Assembly (NCBI RefSeq): GCF_016025255.1
Contig: NZ_CP065592.1
Span: 1,717,122 to 1,781,121 of the forward strand
Direction: 5' to 3'
DNA: 64,000 bases
Source: Sphingosinicella flava
GTDB taxonomy: Bacteria > Pseudomonadota > Alphaproteobacteria > Sphingomonadales > Sphingomonadaceae
The translations under genes and the position numbers were made by a program. A model generated the notes under the pieces. The model saw only the letters and a program-made list of their open reading frames with translations. It did no database searches and was not told the DNA's origin. This document shows, piece by piece, positions 46,158 to 54,322 of the stretch. Numbering within the stretch: the stretch's first letter is position 1; the number at the start of each line of letters is the position of its first letter.

Positions 46158-46257
46158 GATCCCCCCTTGTTCCCCGCGCTTGGCGTAAAGGAGAGAGCGT
46201 TAACAGCCCGCTACCACCCTCGCTCCGCCCGCCTTTTGTCGCGGCTCCAACCTTGAC

Positions 46258-46350
46258 TGCCCGCGCCCGCGTGTCCGCCAAGCATATGAAATTGGTCGCT
46301 TTGACTGAAGCAGGAGCACGGCATGGGCCATGGCCACGCCATGCACGGTG
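46258..46350 (+). pseudogene. Degenerate 3' fragment of a DUF4287 gene
   Basis: Bases from CGCCAAGCATATG through GGCATGGGCCATGGCCACGC match the second half of the DUF4287 gene at 47570-47782 with roughly ten differences and a deletion. No frame is kept. It directly precedes the partial copy of the restriction endonuclease gene. Confidence 0.65.
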
Positions 46351-46422
46351 GCGCACAGGGCAGAAATAGGCAAGCGCTTCAGCCAACTTTACAGGACCAC
46401 AATCCCGGGCGATGATATGTAA

Positions 46423-46836
46423 ATGTTCCCGCGTTCAATCACTTCAAAAGCCGTAGAGCGGCGCCGCTATTGGCTGGAAGAAATCGTCCAACTTTCCGAT
46501 AATTTTGGGACCGATTCAACAAGGCTGCAAGCTGAGCTGGCAGCGGAAGTGGATCGTGACGGCGCAACCGCCGTGATAGATCACCTTCGCTTTTGCGGAA
46601 ACATCCCAGAACGTTATGAGCATGATTCCAGTGAAGAAAAGCTCTACTCCAAATATACGGATGTCGTCCTGGCCAAAGCACTCGAGCAGTTGGGCCTGCG
46701 CACGGCCGTGCTTGTCGAACGCGGCGACTCAGCCGATGTCGAGGCTGTCGCCGATGAACAGGTGGCGCCTGCCCTGGCGCCGCGGCTAAGCTGTCCGCAC
46801 TCTACCTCCCCCCCACGGAATAACGAACGGGCATAG
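46423..46836 (+). pseudogene. Truncated copy of the HindIII-like endonuclease gene
   Basis: From about 46350 to 46757 the DNA matches 47815-48210 with only about three differences, covering 46 bp of leader and the first 109 or so codons of the restriction gene. It then diverges (GAACAGGTGGCGCC) into 27 unrelated codons. The catalytic D-x-K lies just beyond the break, so the product of 137 residues cannot cut DNA. It could still fold as a partial subunit, but I have no evidence for that. Confidence 0.85.
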
Positions 46837-46910
46837 CCGCCTGTCAATCGCCCGGCCTAGCGCGTCGCTGACCTAGGCATTATCCTGTTGGAGGGCAGAA
46901 GGAGGTAAGC

Positions 46911-47516
46911 GTGGCTATTTCGACACAAGAGCGAATGTGGCGCACCTGCAGAATGGCTCTCATGACGATGAGCCTGATCGGGTGTTCGCAAGAGCCGGTG
47001 AAGGAAAAGACCCAGCCTGCCGCCGGTGAGGGCATGACCATTTCCAATCCGGTACAAGCGCCTGCCGGTAAGCCGGACCTGGGCGGCTCTTCCGGCACAA
47101 GCTTCACCCTGGCCGATTACCGATCCTTCTCGGTCACGGAAAAGCAGGTCAGCGGCGAAACAAGCCAGGTCTTCAAGGACTGCCTGGATAGCGCGGTGAC
47201 GACCACGGGTGCTTATGCCTCCTGCTACTATGCCGAATATGAAGATCAGACCTCCGCTTTGGAAGAAGCATTGAGCGAGGCGATCGAGCGCCTGCCGGAT
47301 GCGGCGTCGAAAAATGCCCTCCGCCGCGATCAGGCGGCGTGGCTGAAGAACAGGGAGGTTTATTGCGAGAAGAAGGTAGAGCCGTTTCTCGAAGGCGGCT
47401 CCATCGACATCATCACGCGCCAAGACTGTGCACTTACCGAAATCGTCCGGCGCACCCTCTGGCTTTGGGAACAGGCAAAGCGGGCTGGAGAGGGACCGGC
47501 CCAATCTCGCGGCTGA
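46911..47516 (+). CDS. Lipoprotein with LprI/DUF1311-like domain
   Basis: This 201-residue protein starts at GTG 46911 after a strong AGGAGG site. The N-terminus carries a lipobox-like MSLIGC (Cys25). The C-terminal half has the LprI-type pattern DCLDSAVTTTGAYASCYYAEYEDQ-like (split by Cys pairs), then LRRDQAAWLKNREVYC. Mycobacterial LprI inhibits lysozyme; here only the fold is inferred. It is bracketed by the two copies of the restriction gene segment. Confidence 0.75.
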   Translation: MAISTQERMWRTCRMALMTMSLIGCSQEPVKEKTQPAAGEGMTISNPVQAPAGKPDLGGSSGTSFTLADYRSFSVTEKQVSGETSQVFKDCLDSAVTTTGAYASCYYAEYEDQTSALEEALSEAIERLPDAASKNALRRDQAAWLKNREVYCEKKVEPFLEGGSIDIITRQDCALTEIVRRTLWLWEQAKRAGEGPAQSRG

Positions 47517-47569
47517 TACGGCTTTCAGTAGCCTTGACGGCCCCCGCGCGCCTGCGTCACCATGCCCGC

Positions 47570-47782
47570 ATGAGCGAAGACAAGGTCAAGGGCCCCGCCT
47601 CCTATTTCCCGTCGATCGAAAAGGCGTACGGCCGCCCGATCGCCGAATGGAAAGCCCTCCTCCGCGCCCGCCCGCCCGCCAAGCATATGGAACTGGTCAA
47701 CTGGCTGAAGCAGGAACACGGCATGGGCCACGGCCACGCCAATGCTTTGGTGGCGCATATGCTGAGCGAGGATAAGGGGTGA
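47570..47782 (+). CDS. DUF4287 domain protein
   Basis: This 70-residue protein starts at ATG 47570: MSEDKVKGPASYFPSIEKAY, then GRPIAEWKALLR and HMELVNWLKQEHGMGHGHANALVAH. This is the complete DUF4287 family length. Function is unknown. A degenerate copy of its 3' half lies at 46258-46350. Confidence 0.85.
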   Translation: MSEDKVKGPASYFPSIEKAYGRPIAEWKALLRARPPAKHMELVNWLKQEHGMGHGHANALVAHMLSEDKG

Positions 47783-47875
47783 GTTGCGGCTGATGAGGTG
47801 AAACAGGACAGGGCAGAAATAGGCAAGCGCTTCAGCCAACTTTACAGGACAACAATCCCGGGCGATGATATGTAA

Positions 47876-48793
47876 ATGTCCCCGCGTTCAATCACTTCAA
47901 AAGCCGTAGAGCGGCGCCGCTATTGGCTGGAAGAAATCGTCCAACTTTCCGATAATTTTGGGACCGATTCAACAAGGCTGCAAGCTGAGCTGGCAGCGGA
48001 AGTGGATCGTGACGGCGCAATCGCCGTGATAGATCACCTTCGCTTTTGCGGAAACATCCCAGAACGTTATGAGCATGATTCCAGTGAAGAAAAGCTCTAC
48101 TCCAAATATACGGATGTCGTCCTGGCCAAAGCACTCGAGCAGTTGGGCCTGCGCACGGCCGTGCTTGTCGAACGCGGCGACTCAGCCGATGTCGAGGCTG
48201 TCGCCGATGATTGGGCTTTGGTCGGGGATGCAAAGGCTTTCCGCTTAAGCCGGACTGCAAAGAACCAGAAAGACTTCAAGGTTGAGGCCATGCACGGCTG
48301 GAAGCGCGACCGCCGCCATGCGCTGCTGGTATGCCCGAGTTATCAATTGCCGATGCGCTCCAGCCAAATTTACCAATCGGCGATTAATCGCGACGTGACG
48401 ATCATCTCTTATGGTCATCTCGCCGCGCTGGTCGCGCTCGCGGTTTCCGCCAGTCCGGCTGTTGCCTTGAATTGCCTCGTCGACGCCATGCGCTGCGCAG
48501 AGAATCAATCCCCCACTAAGGACGCCGTATTTTACTGGACGCTCATCAACCGAAGCATGTTGTCGCGATCCGAAGCCCTGCAGGTGCTTTGGAAGGAAGA
48601 GAAATCGGCAACGCTGGAAGTGCTGTATTACGCAAAGCAGGAAGGTTTAACAGCTCTCGACGCAGAGCGCGATCGTATCCAACGCATGAGCCGCGAAGCG
48701 GCCGTTCAAGAATTGATGCGCTTTCGTAAGCTCGACAGCCGCGTGAAGACGATTGAGGCTATCTCAGATAATGATTTGTTGCTGATCAAATAA
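47876..48793 (+). CDS. Type II restriction endonuclease, HindIII family
   Basis: This 305-residue protein closely resembles R.HindIII (300 residues, cuts A^AGCTT). EEKLYSKYTDVVLAKALEQL, VERGDSADV, GDAKAFRLSRTAKNQKDFK and SSQIYQSAINRDV correspond to EKLFSKAGDIVLAKAF, EQRGNAGDV, ADAKSFRLSRTAKNQKDFK and KSQIFKQSLDENV of HindIII as I recall it. The catalytic D118-x-K120 is intact, with a candidate acid at E99. Convergent with its methylase, overlapping by 8 bases at the ends. Codon use is less G+C-rich than core genes, suggesting transfer. Recognition of AAGCTT is inferred, not shown. Confidence 0.9.
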   Translation: MSPRSITSKAVERRRYWLEEIVQLSDNFGTDSTRLQAELAAEVDRDGAIAVIDHLRFCGNIPERYEHDSSEEKLYSKYTDVVLAKALEQLGLRTAVLVERGDSADVEAVADDWALVGDAKAFRLSRTAKNQKDFKVEAMHGWKRDRRHALLVCPSYQLPMRSSQIYQSAINRDVTIISYGHLAALVALAVSASPAVALNCLVDAMRCAENQSPTKDAVFYWTLINRSMLSRSEALQVLWKEEKSATLEVLYYAKQEGLTALDAERDRIQRMSREAAVQELMRFRKLDSRVKTIEAISDNDLLLIK

Positions 48794-49844
48794 GCGAGGG
48801 AAGCTCATTCTCTAATCGCTTCCGCGCTATCTTTACATAGCTTGCATCCTGCTCGATTGCGATGAAACGGCGGTTTAGAAGTGCTGCGGCGACCGCCGTG
48901 GTTCCCGAGCCAGCGAATGGGTCCAGCACAATTTGGTCCGGCTGGCTGGCCAGCTCAATCAGCGCCTGCATTAAGCGAACAGGCTTTTGCGTGGGGTGAA
49001 GGCCGCCTTCTCCAGGCGCATTGCCTATGCGCAGTACATTCTCGGATTTATCGCAGTACCTGCTGAACGCCGCATCGTTATAGGCACCTACTCCGTGGTG
49101 AAGCATGTTGTCAGCCAAGGTTGCGCCAATCGTGTAAGGCTTCACAAACCAAAGGATCGGCTCAAATGTCGGCCGTAAATTTCCGAGTTTCCATCCATTC
49201 CATTTATCGGCCGAGCGAATGTCTCCCCGGCGCCTGAAGACCTCGCTTAACCGCTGGGCACGATGCGCGGCACGTGGACGCTCCCAAGCGAGCATGTCCT
49301 TAAGAGAGAATCCCGCATCTTCCATTGCGCAAATGCAACGATGAGAAAAACGGCGACCCGCGAACACGAAGGCGCTGGCGCCGGGCTTCAGAACGCGAAA
49401 CCATTGTCCCGCCCAATTACCAACCCATTGTTGATATTGTAGAGGTATCTGCCGGTCTGCCTCTGACCACCCATTGATCGGCTTACCCCTATTCTTGAAG
49501 ATTGCACCGGCATTCTGCTGTGCCGGGCTCGATCCGAGCAAAGCACTATTGGTGTTATCGTGCAGAACATCCCAATGATCGGCGGCGATCCCATATGGGA
49601 TATCGCTCACGATGAGATGAACAAACTCAGATTCCAGGCGATTTAGCTCAGCGATGCAGTCGCCTTCGACGATTTCCCCCTTCCGGGGATCGGGATGCGG
49701 CTGCATGGCGAACGTCGATTGATGGGGAACGGCGCTGACTGCATCTCTTGATTGCTCGATGTCGAAAACATCTGGCTGCCGCCCGGCCTCGCCATATTCC
49801 GTCAAGATCGATTCAATTCGGCGTTGGACATCCTTGTGGAGCAT
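48786..49844 (-). CDS. Adenine-N6 DNA methyltransferase of the HindIII-like system
   Basis: This 352-residue beta-type amino-methyltransferase has motif IV as SDIPYGIA, the conserved HDNTNSALLGSSPAQ and KPINGWSEADR segments of this subgroup, GLHPTQKPV, and the SAM-binding motif I DPFAGSGTTAVAAALLNRR near the C-terminus. It would protect host sites from the convergent endonuclease. ATG 49844 gives the full domain. The two genes end within each other by 8 bases. Confidence 0.9.
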   Translation of the reverse strand: MLHKDVQRRIESILTEYGEAGRQPDVFDIEQSRDAVSAVPHQSTFAMQPHPDPRKGEIVEGDCIAELNRLESEFVHLIVSDIPYGIAADHWDVLHDNTNSALLGSSPAQQNAGAIFKNRGKPINGWSEADRQIPLQYQQWVGNWAGQWFRVLKPGASAFVFAGRRFSHRCICAMEDAGFSLKDMLAWERPRAAHRAQRLSEVFRRRGDIRSADKWNGWKLGNLRPTFEPILWFVKPYTIGATLADNMLHHGVGAYNDAAFSRYCDKSENVLRIGNAPGEGGLHPTQKPVRLMQALIELASQPDQIVLDPFAGSGTTAVAAALLNRRFIAIEQDASYVKIARKRLENELPSLI

Positions 49845-50063
49845 GTTCCATGTTTAAAACACCAGTGCAAAAAGCACGAGAGTTTTCTCGGTCGCGGTCT
49901 AAGACGTAAAACCTGCCTCGCTCATAATTTTGAGGTATGGCGAGATATCGCCTAGTTCCATCAAAATGGCTTTGCCTCATGGAGGATATTAGCTCCTGAT
50001 CGAAGTATCACTTCGATCAGATTTCATTTTCCTACACAGGCCTTTTGTGATTCATCCTTCCGG
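49845..50063. other. Promoter region of the methyltransferase, with a perfect palindrome
   Basis: This 219-base A+T-rich gap contains no gene. It should hold the methylase promoter on the minus strand. The palindrome at 49996-50020 is described separately. No C-protein (controller) gene is present. Confidence 0.5.
49996..50020. repeat. Perfect 11-bp inverted repeat with 3-base loop
   Basis: CTGATCGAAGT and ACTTCGATCAG are exact inverted arms around ATC, followed by ATTTCATTTTCC. It could be a + strand terminator, but no + strand gene ends nearby; a protein-binding dyad upstream of the methylase is the alternative. Confidence 0.7.
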
Positions 50064-50522
50064 ATGACGCAGCACCGCACCACACGCCCTTCGCCCGCCA
50101 TCCATACCCGCGTGCCCGCCTTCGCGCCCGTCCCGCTCCGCTACCGCGCCGACGGCTGGACGCCGGGACGGCAGGCGGATTTTCTTGGGGCTCTCGCCGA
50201 AACCCAATCCGTCGCCGCCGCCGCGCGCCATGTCGGCATGACGCGGGAAAGCGCCTATCGCCTGCGGGATAGGCAAGGCGCGGGAAGCTTCGCCGCCGCC
50301 TGGGATGCGGTGCTCGGCTTGAGGCTCCGGCCCCGGAAGGTCACACCGTCACCCAATTTCCACCGCGCTTTCTACGGCACGCTCAAACCCATCATGCGCG
50401 GCGGCAAGCATGTCGCCACGCTCCATTCGTCGAGCAACGACGCGGCCCTGCAGCTCTACCGGCGCGACATGCTCATCCGCCGCCTGGCGCGCCGCAAGGC
50501 CGAAAGGTCACAGGTGAAATGA
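50064..50522 (+). CDS. Helix-turn-helix hypothetical protein
   Basis: This 152-residue basic protein has a putative helix-turn-helix: FLGALAETQSVAAAARHVGMTRESAYRLRDR (middle part, residues about 40-70). The remainder is Arg-rich. Similar small HTH proteins are common in sphingomonads; targets are unknown. Confidence 0.65.
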   Translation: MTQHRTTRPSPAIHTRVPAFAPVPLRYRADGWTPGRQADFLGALAETQSVAAAARHVGMTRESAYRLRDRQGAGSFAAAWDAVLGLRLRPRKVTPSPNFHRAFYGTLKPIMRGGKHVATLHSSSNDAALQLYRRDMLIRRLARRKAERSQVK

Positions 50523-50580
50523 TTTGCTGAACCGTCAACTTCGCTCCATCTTCGCCCTCCGCGCCTCAACGGAGAAAGCC

Positions 50581-51180
50581 ATGACGCGATATCCCGCCGC
50601 CGCCTTGTTGCTGGCCCTCGCCGCCTGCTCGTCCGAACAGCCCATGAATGAGGAAACCGGGCCGGCCGCGACGAACAGCGCCGTTCCTCCTTCCGCCGCG
50701 CGGGAACCGAAGGCGCCGGTGCCGCCCGCGGCCCTGGCGCCCGCCAACCTGCTGACGCTCGAGGGCCTCGGGCCGCTCAGGATCGGCCAGCCGGTCCCGG
50801 CGAACAGCGGCTGGGCGGAGCGCGGCGCGCAGGCGTCCGACACCTGCCGCATCGTCACCTCCCCATCCTATCCCGGCATCTATGCCATCGTCGAGGACGG
50901 CCGCGTGCGCCGCATCACCGTGGGCGAAGGGGAGCGCGCCACCGTGACGCTCGCGGAAGGGATCGGCGTCGGCGCGACGGAAGCCGAAGTCCGCGCCGCC
51001 TTCCCCGGTTTTCGCGAAGAGCCCCACCATTATGTCGAGGCGCCCGCCAAATATCTCACCGCCCCGAATGCGGAGAGCGGCGATCCCGCCTTGCGCTTCG
51101 AAACCGGCGCGGACGGCAAGGTCAGCCTGATCCATGTCGGCACCATGCCGGTCCTCGGCTATGTGGAGGGCTGCGCATGA
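50581..51180 (+). CDS. Predicted lipoprotein of unknown function
   Basis: This 199-residue protein starts at ATG 50581 (MTRYPAAALLLALAAC, lipobox Cys16). After a Pro/Ala-rich linker comes a globular part with GLGPLRIGQPVPANSGW and ASDTCRIVTSPSYPGIYAIVEDGRVRRI. I do not recognise a named family. Its stop overlaps the next ATG (ATGA). Confidence 0.75.
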   Translation: MTRYPAAALLLALAACSSEQPMNEETGPAATNSAVPPSAAREPKAPVPPAALAPANLLTLEGLGPLRIGQPVPANSGWAERGAQASDTCRIVTSPSYPGIYAIVEDGRVRRITVGEGERATVTLAEGIGVGATEAEVRAAFPGFREEPHHYVEAPAKYLTAPNAESGDPALRFETGADGKVSLIHVGTMPVLGYVEGCA

Positions 51181-51575
51181 CCGGCGGCGAGAGCCCCTCC
51201 GCCCTGATCGACGCGAAGATCGCGGGCTTGGGCGATTGGCGGGGCGAGACGCTGGCCCGCCTTCGCGCGCTGATCCGGGAAGCCGATCCCGATGTCGTCG
51301 AAACCGTGAAGTGGCGAAAGCCCTCCAACCCCTCCGGCGTTCCAGTCTGGGAGCATCAGGGCATTCTCTGCACCGGCGAGACCTACAAGACCTATGTGAA
51401 GCTGACCTTCGCTTATGGCGCCGCGTTGCCGGACCCGTCCGGCCTGTTCAACGCCAGCCTCGACGGCAACACGCGCCGCGCCATCGACGTGAAGGAAGGC
51501 GCCGCGATCGACGCGGACGCCTTTAAGGCCCTCATCCGCGCCGCGGTGGCACTCAACGTCGCCAAGGGCGCCTGA
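51177..51575 (+). CDS. DUF1801 domain protein
   Basis: This 132-residue protein contains ALIREADPDVVETVKWRKP and a C-terminal DVKEGAAIDADAFKALIRAAV, the DUF1801 pattern. The fold is ligand-binding; the function is not known. It is translationally coupled to the lipoprotein gene and lies 17 bases before the GFA gene. Confidence 0.87.
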   Translation: MTGGESPSALIDAKIAGLGDWRGETLARLRALIREADPDVVETVKWRKPSNPSGVPVWEHQGILCTGETYKTYVKLTFAYGAALPDPSGLFNASLDGNTRRAIDVKEGAAIDADAFKALIRAAVALNVAKGA

Positions 51576-51592
51576 CGACAGGGAGACATGCG

Positions 51593-51940
51593 ATGCCGAT
51601 GACCGGAAGCTGCCATTGCGGCAAGATCACTTATACGCTGGACGAGGACGCACCGGCGAACGCGATGGCGTGCAATTGCTCCATCTGCCGCCGCAAGGGC
51701 TATCTCCTCCACTTCTCGACGCCGGACAAGTTCACGCTCCACGGCTCGCGCGACGATATCCAGGCCTACACCTTCAACAGCCACACTATCCGCCATCAAT
51801 TCTGCAAGACCTGCGGCTGCGCGCCGTTCGGCGAGGGGGAGGGGCCGAACGGACCGGCGGTGATGATCAACCTGCGCTGCGCCGCCGATGTGGATCTGGA
51901 CGCCCTTGCCATCACCCATTTCGACGGGGCGAGCCGATAG
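51593..51940 (+). CDS. GFA/CENP-V family zinc protein
   Basis: This 115-residue protein has the GFA zinc ligands: C7-H-C9, C27-N-C29-S-I-C32 and FCKTCGCAPF. The family was named for glutathione-dependent formaldehyde activation, but most members have unknown substrates. It is the last gene of a short run and is followed by a hairpin. Confidence 0.9.
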   Translation: MPMTGSCHCGKITYTLDEDAPANAMACNCSICRRKGYLLHFSTPDKFTLHGSRDDIQAYTFNSHTIRHQFCKTCGCAPFGEGEGPNGPAVMINLRCAADVDLDALAITHFDGASR

Positions 51941-51946
51941 GCAAAA

Positions 51947-51973
51947 GGCGCCCCGGCACTGGGCCAGGGCGCC
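51947..51973. terminator. Bidirectional terminator hairpin
   Basis: Arms GGCGCCC and GGGCGCC, preceded by AAAA and followed by TCCTT, lie between the convergent GFA gene and the gene at 52002. Confidence 0.7.
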
Positions 51974-52001
51974 TCCTTGGCTTCCCGCTCGGGGAAAGGG
52001 G

Positions 52002-52688
52002 TCAGTCGATCGGATCGACCCGCGTGACGAGGTTGGTCCGCGCGTCGATCTGGTAGATCACACGGCCGTCGGAACGGTAATAATAGCCGCCGTCGTCGCG
52101 ATACTCGTCGCGCAGGTCGACCGGCACGCCGTACAGGTTGTTCGTGGCGCGCTGGCCGGGCTGGAGGATACAGTCATTATTCCGGTTGCCGCCGAAGATG
52201 TTGCCGATCACACCGCCGATTCCGGTGCGGTTCGGGCAAGGCTCCAGATCCTCCAGCGGTCCGCCCTGGCCGTAATAGCCGCTGTCGAGCCGCCCGTCAT
52301 GATTGGCGTCGCGGTCGTCCCAGCCGTCGTCGTTGCGGTCGATGAAGCCGGAACTGCCGTAGCGGGTCATGGTGTTGCGCTCCGCGATCCGGATCTGCTG
52401 GCGCAAATTCTGGATGCGAGCCTGCAGGTCGCGGCGTTCGGTGCTGGTGAGGCCGCCCCGGCTATACCGCCGCTCGGTCTGGCGCAGCAGGCGAAGCTGC
52501 TCGCGCAGCGTCGCCGCTTCGCTCTGGGTAATCGATCCGGCCTGAATGCCGGTTTGCAGCCGGGTCTGGAGCTGGTTGACGCGGGCGGTGACGCCGGCAT
52601 TGGCGTTGACGTTCGCGGTCTGCGATACCGCCGGTCCGGTCAGCGCGATGGCCGACACCGCGGCGAGGGTCATGATGGTTCTGGTCAT
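52002..52688 (-). CDS. Exported protein with EF-hand-like loop
   Basis: This 228-residue protein starts MTRTIMTLAAVSAIALTGPAVSQ (52688), a clear signal peptide. A coiled helical region rich in Gln/Arg (residues about 35-110) is followed by DRNDDGWDDRDANHDGRLD, a calcium-binding-type loop, and a C-terminal RcnB-like tail (GGYYYRSDGRVIYQID). Function is unknown. A longer frame begins 60 bases upstream but lacks the signal at its N-terminus. Confidence 0.8.
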   Translation of the reverse strand: MTRTIMTLAAVSAIALTGPAVSQTANVNANAGVTARVNQLQTRLQTGIQAGSITQSEAATLREQLRLLRQTERRYSRGGLTSTERRDLQARIQNLRQQIRIAERNTMTRYGSSGFIDRNDDGWDDRDANHDGRLDSGYYGQGGPLEDLEPCPNRTGIGGVIGNIFGGNRNNDCILQPGQRATNNLYGVPVDLRDEYRDDGGYYYRSDGRVIYQIDARTNLVTRVDPID

Positions 52689-52865
52689 TTCTCTACTCCA
52701 CTCGAAACGCCCCATGCTTCCGCGCTTCAACGGGCGGGCAGCGGACATAGTTTAGCCCGGCGCGGCGAAGTGTGGCCTCGGAGCGCGGAATCGAGCAAAA
52801 GCGGCCTTGTGCTGAAAAGACGGCCCGGCACGGCACCTCGACGCCCTTCTTTTGAAAGGAAAATC

Positions 52866-53744
52866 ATGCGCTCATCGGCCCTTATCGCTTTGCTGCTCCT
52901 TGGTGCCTGCCGGAACGCGGAGGAGGAGACGGCGCTCTCCGGCAATGCGAGTGAAGGAATGGCTCCCACCGCATCTTCCGACCCGAAGGCAAGTGCCGCG
53001 AGCCGTTGGGATCTGCAATCGCGGGACGACGGGACCGCGCTGGTCCTTCTTGCCGCGAATGGCAGCGCGGCCGTTCGCCTTTTTTGCCCGGCGGGCGGAC
53101 GCAACCTGGTCGTCAATGTGCCCGCCTTCCGCCCAGTTGGGAGCGAGGAGCGGCTGTCTTTCGGCAGCGGCGGCAGCGTGACGGCTCTCGTCGCCGGATC
53201 GCACGGCGATGCCGGGCGCGGGGGCGTCAGCGGCACCGGCCCGGCGCCCAGCGATCTCGACGCCTTGATCGCTGGACCGGTGGCGGTGACTTACGGCTCT
53301 CAGACGAGCGGTCCCCTTCCCGCGCCCCCCGCCGCCTTCGCGGACCGTTTCGTCGCGGCCTGCGCGGGAGAAGACGCCCCGGACAGTCCGAAGCCGGTGC
53401 CACCTGTGGCTGCCAGCCCCTGCATGATGCAGGGCGAAACCCGCCTTGCCGTCGCCCCCTTGCGCGCCGCCGGGACGGAGCCGTTCTGGGCGGCGCGGAT
53501 CGAGGGCCGCTGCGTCACTTATTCCCATCCGGAAGATCAGGCGGGCACCCGCGTCTGGACCCGCTACACGCCGGGCGCGGAGGGCGGGGGCACCTGGTCC
53601 GGCGCGCTGAACGGCCGGGCCTTCGAACTGCGCCTGCGGCCGGAGGCCGGTTGCTCCGACGGCATGTCGGACACCGCCTACCCGCTCGCCGCCGATCTCC
53701 TCGTCAATGGCGAGCGCCGCCGGGGCTGTGCGGCCCCGCTTTGA
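52866..53744 (+). CDS. Predicted lipoprotein, COG3650-like C-terminal domain
   Basis: This 292-residue protein starts at ATG 52866 (MRSSALIALLLLGAC, lipobox Cys15); a much longer in-frame frame crosses the divergent gene and was discarded. The C-terminal part, APLRAAGTEPFWAARIEGRC then AGCSDGMSDTAYPLAADLLV, resembles COG3650/MliC-type envelope domains. The middle section has no match I recognise. Confidence 0.75.
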   Translation: MRSSALIALLLLGACRNAEEETALSGNASEGMAPTASSDPKASAASRWDLQSRDDGTALVLLAANGSAAVRLFCPAGGRNLVVNVPAFRPVGSEERLSFGSGGSVTALVAGSHGDAGRGGVSGTGPAPSDLDALIAGPVAVTYGSQTSGPLPAPPAAFADRFVAACAGEDAPDSPKPVPPVAASPCMMQGETRLAVAPLRAAGTEPFWAARIEGRCVTYSHPEDQAGTRVWTRYTPGAEGGGTWSGALNGRAFELRLRPEAGCSDGMSDTAYPLAADLLVNGERRRGCAAPL

Positions 53745-53826
53745 CCGGGTGGGGACGATTTTTCGCTGTCCTACAGCCGCCCGCACGTTTTACGGTCGGC
53801 TCCGTTCTTTCTCATCGCTGGCGGGA

Positions 53827-54261
53827 TCAGAGGGCGATTTCACCTTCGTCCATGCCGTCCCAATAATGCAGCCGCTGCGCGCGCACGCGGATCATCACCA
53901 GGCCGGGCGTGTCGATCCCCTGCTCGAACCAGCGGTCGAGGCCCTTGGACCAGCGCTCCGCGAATTGCGCCTTGTCGCGGATCAGTTCGGCCCGGCCTTC
54001 GACGGCGACGAAGAAGGGGCGCTGCCCGACAATGCCCGATTTATCCTGGAAATTCAGCGCGACCTGATCGTCGCGGGTGATGTCCTCGACGGTCCGCGTA
54101 CTATCGTAGGTGAAATAATAAGAATCGCCGTCATAATCGACCTCGCGATTGTTGCTCATCGGCCGGCCCGCGATCGCGCCGTTTTCGGTCCGGGTGGACA
54201 GGATCGCGAAATCGATGTCGCGCAGCTTTTCGGCGATGTCGGCCAATGTCTTGTCGGGCAT
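53827..54261 (-). CDS. Pyridoxamine 5'-phosphate oxidase-like flavin protein (general stress type)
   Basis: This 144-residue split-barrel protein starts MPDKTLADIAEKLRDIDFAILST and contains GAIAGRPMSNNREVDYDGDSYYFTYDSTRT and VALNFQDKSGIVGQRPFFVAVEGRAEL, matching the general-stress-protein 26 group. It probably binds FMN. ATG 54282 is an alternative start. Codons before it extend into the ung region. Confidence 0.87.
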   Translation of the reverse strand: MPDKTLADIAEKLRDIDFAILSTRTENGAIAGRPMSNNREVDYDGDSYYFTYDSTRTVEDITRDDQVALNFQDKSGIVGQRPFFVAVEGRAELIRDKAQFAERWSKGLDRWFEQGIDTPGLVMIRVRAQRLHYWDGMDEGEIAL

Positions 54262-54322
54262 GGTCTTCTCCTGCGTTGGCATTTTCGAAAAGCCGAACGC
54301 ACGGTCGGGGCTCCGTTTCCCG

